From Bryobacterales bacterium (lineage in GTDB: Bacteria > Acidobacteriota > Terriglobia > Bryobacterales > UBA6623): a DNA stretch of 45,712 nucleotides. This document shows, in pieces, positions 44,135-45,712 of this stretch (position 1 is the stretch's first letter; each line of letters opens with the position of its first letter). The stretch spans positions 1 through 45,712 of the forward strand of contig JAJEHF010000168.1 of assembly GCA_022823865.1 (NCBI GenBank), read 5' to 3'. The notes beneath the pieces are model-generated. The model was not told the origin of the DNA. It did no database searches and was given only the letters and a program-made list of their open reading frames with translations. A program made the translations under genes and the position numbers.

Positions 44135-45490
44135 ATGCGCGGCCTTCTTCAGAGAGCGACCGACGTGAGTGTCTTGCTTGCTGCGCTCGCCGCGGTGCTG
44201 CTGGCGCCCGCTGTTGTCGCCGCGGAGCAACCGAACATCGTGTTCATCATTTCCGATGACCACGACAACGAGCACCTGGGCTTCATGGGCAACGAGTTCG
44301 TCCATACGCCGAATCTCGACCTGCTAGCTCGGTCCGGGACGCTGTTCACCCGCGCGCACCTGCCGATGTCGCGCTGCCATCCGACGCTGGCCAGCTTTCT
44401 CAGCGGCCGCTGGCCCCATCAAACGGGCGTCTACCACAACTTCGGCACCAAACTGCTTGACCCCGCGGGCTCATTGCCCAACCTCTTGAAGGACGTCGGC
44501 TATGCGACCTACGTCGAAGGCAAGTACTGGGAAGGCACTCCGAGAGCAATGGGCTTCACTCATGGACCCGGCAATTCGGCAAATACCTTCGTCCGCGACG
44601 GCCAGGCCGCACTGTTCGCGTTCATCGACGAGGTTGGCGGGCAACAGCCCTTTTTTGTCTGGTGGGCGCCCAAGATCCCGCACCTTCCCCACGATCCTCC
44701 GGAAGAGTACCTTGCCTTGTTCGATCAGGAAGAGATCCCTGTGCCGCCGTGGGTTGCCGACGACCACCGGGAAACGTTCTTGCAGAAAGAACACCTGAGC
44801 CTGGCGATGGAGGCGTGGCTGGACGACGGAGTCGGAAAGCTCTTGGACAAGCTGCGCGAGAAGGGAATCTACGACAACACCCTGTTCGTGTTCGTCATCG
44901 ACAACGGCTGGTCCAACGGCTTGGTCTCGAAAGGTTCGCCGTTCGAGAAAGGCGTCCGCACGCCGGTGTTCTTCAGCTGGCCGGCGAAGATCAAGGGCGG
45001 GCAGCGTTTCGACTGCCTGACCAGCACTCTGGACATCTATCCGACAATCCTGGACTATGCCGGCGCGCAGACGCCGGCTTCCGCCGCCGGAAACAACTTG
45101 CGGCCGATCATCGACGGCAAGACGACGGACAATCGCGAGCGCCTGTTCGGCGCGATCTACCCGGCGTTCGTGACCGAGACCGACGAGCGGCCGGAGCGCG
45201 ACATTTTTGCTCTCTACGTCCGTGACGAGCGGTGGAAGTACATCTTCTTCTTGCAGGACATCGTTGCCTCGCGCAACCGAGAGTACTTTCGCATCCAATG
45301 GATCGCGACTGACTATCCCGCGCGACGAAAGGGCGCCGAAGACCTGTACGACCTCCAGACCGATCCCAAGGAACGAACCAACCTAGCCGCGAAGCCCGAA
45401 CACGCCGAACGCCTCGCCGAAATGCGCGCGTCCGTCCTCACGTGGTGGAAGCAGACGGGCGGGAAACCGATCGACGCTCTGGCGGAATAG
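44135..45490 (+). CDS. Sulfatase-fold protein with atypical CxPxL active-site motif
   Basis: A 451-residue exported protein of the sulfatase family. A signal peptide (VSVLLAALAAVLLAPAVVAA) precedes NIVFIISDDHDNEHLGFMG. The residues at the formylglycine site are R80-CHPTL (81-85) in MSRCHPTLASFLSGRWPHQ: the Cys and Pro are in place, but the arginine of CxPxR, important for recognition by formylglycine-generating enzyme and for the active site, is Leu. The metal-binding Asp-Asn (VIDNGWSN) and the later Lys (SKGSPFEKGVRTP) are kept. It may be a subfamily with altered maturation or a phosphohydrolase-like activity. The ATG at 44135 has a GAGGTGA site; a GTG at 44090 would spoil the signal peptide. 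Confidence 0.9.
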   Translation: MRGLLQRATDVSVLLAALAAVLLAPAVVAAEQPNIVFIISDDHDNEHLGFMGNEFVHTPNLDLLARSGTLFTRAHLPMSRCHPTLASFLSGRWPHQTGVYHNFGTKLLDPAGSLPNLLKDVGYATYVEGKYWEGTPRAMGFTHGPGNSANTFVRDGQAALFAFIDEVGGQQPFFVWWAPKIPHLPHDPPEEYLALFDQEEIPVPPWVADDHRETFLQKEHLSLAMEAWLDDGVGKLLDKLREKGIYDNTLFVFVIDNGWSNGLVSKGSPFEKGVRTPVFFSWPAKIKGGQRFDCLTSTLDIYPTILDYAGAQTPASAAGNNLRPIIDGKTTDNRERLFGAIYPAFVTETDERPERDIFALYVRDERWKYIFFLQDIVASRNREYFRIQWIATDYPARRKGAEDLYDLQTDPKERTNLAAKPEHAERLAEMRASVLTWWKQTGGKPIDALAE

Positions 45491-45579
45491 GGCTGACAGA
45501 CGGGACGATTGTCCGCCCGCTTGGCATCGGTCTTGTTAGCAGTCCCGTCGCCGTCCCCCGTCCTCTCGCGCCCCCAATG

Positions 45580-45611
45580 GCATTAACTTTGGGACACAGG
45601 CGCATTAACTT
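45580..45611 (+). repeat. Direct repeat GCATTAACTT
   Basis: GCATTAACTT occurs at 45580-45589 and 45602-45611, 22 bases apart, in the non-coding right edge of the window (45491-45712). The AT-rich repeat contrasts with the surrounding GC-rich DNA and resembles the sub-terminal repeats of some insertion sequences, but no transposase is in view. Confidence 0.35.
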
Positions 45612-45712
45612 ACAGATCGGAGGCCAAATCGACTGAGCAAGGCCGAAAGGGGCGGGTTTCAGGCTTGGCTTGCGGTCGGATCGGTGGTGCGCTTCCTCCA
45701 TTTGTTGGCAGG

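Overview
The window is a high-GC bacterial chromosome segment (clearly above 60% by eye). It is rich in exported degradative enzymes: four formylglycine-type sulfatases of different subtypes, a PSCyt1/DUF1549/DUF1553 protein beside a DUF1501 protein, a DUF1080 protein, three Tat-exported GH109-like Gfo/Idh/MocA proteins, a beta-lactamase-fold lipoprotein, a GMC oxidoreductase and an amidohydrolase. It also carries a BamB-like PQQ-propeller protein with a membrane anchor and a lipoprotein ending in a TonB C-terminal domain. This set is best known from Acidobacteriota (Solibacter/Bryobacter-like lineages) and the Planctomycetota/Verrucomicrobiota. I favour Acidobacteriota, by inference from gene content only. 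There is no rRNA, tRNA, CRISPR array or prophage that I can see.

Layout. 0.3-4.6 kb: membrane-anchored propeller protein, an intact HigBA-like toxin-antitoxin pair, an orphan HicB with a broken hicA next to it, and a nitrilase. 5-9 kb: PSCyt1/DUF1549/DUF1553 gene and DUF1501 gene, separated by 290 bp of relic sequence from a former tandem duplication of that gene pair. 9-12 kb: TPR protein and a graveyard of damaged toxin-antitoxin loci (hicA remnant, frameshifted hicB, DUF433 gene with a truncated PIN-like toxin, lone HicB). 12-18 kb: serine-hydrolase lipoprotein, DUF1080 protein and two sulfatases. 18.2-19.7 kb: an IS110-family element. 19.8-21.6 kb: a lipoprotein with two lipocalin-like domains and a TonB-C lipoprotein. 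21.8-29.8 kb: a probable amino-sugar locus, with agaS, a PfkB kinase and three tandem GH109-like genes on the minus strand, and a divergent PPi-type phosphofructokinase. 30-38.7 kb: Tat amidohydrolase, SulP/STAS transporter, GMC oxidoreductase, a truncated nucleotidyltransferase with its upstream partner, an iduronate-sulfatase-like gene and a DUF1801 gene. 39-45.5 kb: an enlarged (1576-residue) pyruvate:ferredoxin oxidoreductase and a sulfatase lacking the usual CxPxR arginine.

How the genes may work together (inference). Sulfatases and GH109-like enzymes would desulfate and open N-acetylgalactosamine-containing or other sulfated glycans outside the cytoplasm. AgaS, the PfkB kinase and the PPi-PFK could carry the released amino sugar through tagatose/fructose phosphates. 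SulP could move the released anion, and pyruvate would be oxidised by NifJ-type PFOR. DUF1080, Gfo/Idh/MocA and GMC proteins are also the families used in 3-keto-glycoside breakdown, a competing reading. No GlcNAc/GalNAc-6-P deacetylase, aldolase, sugar transporter or formylglycine-generating enzyme is in the window.
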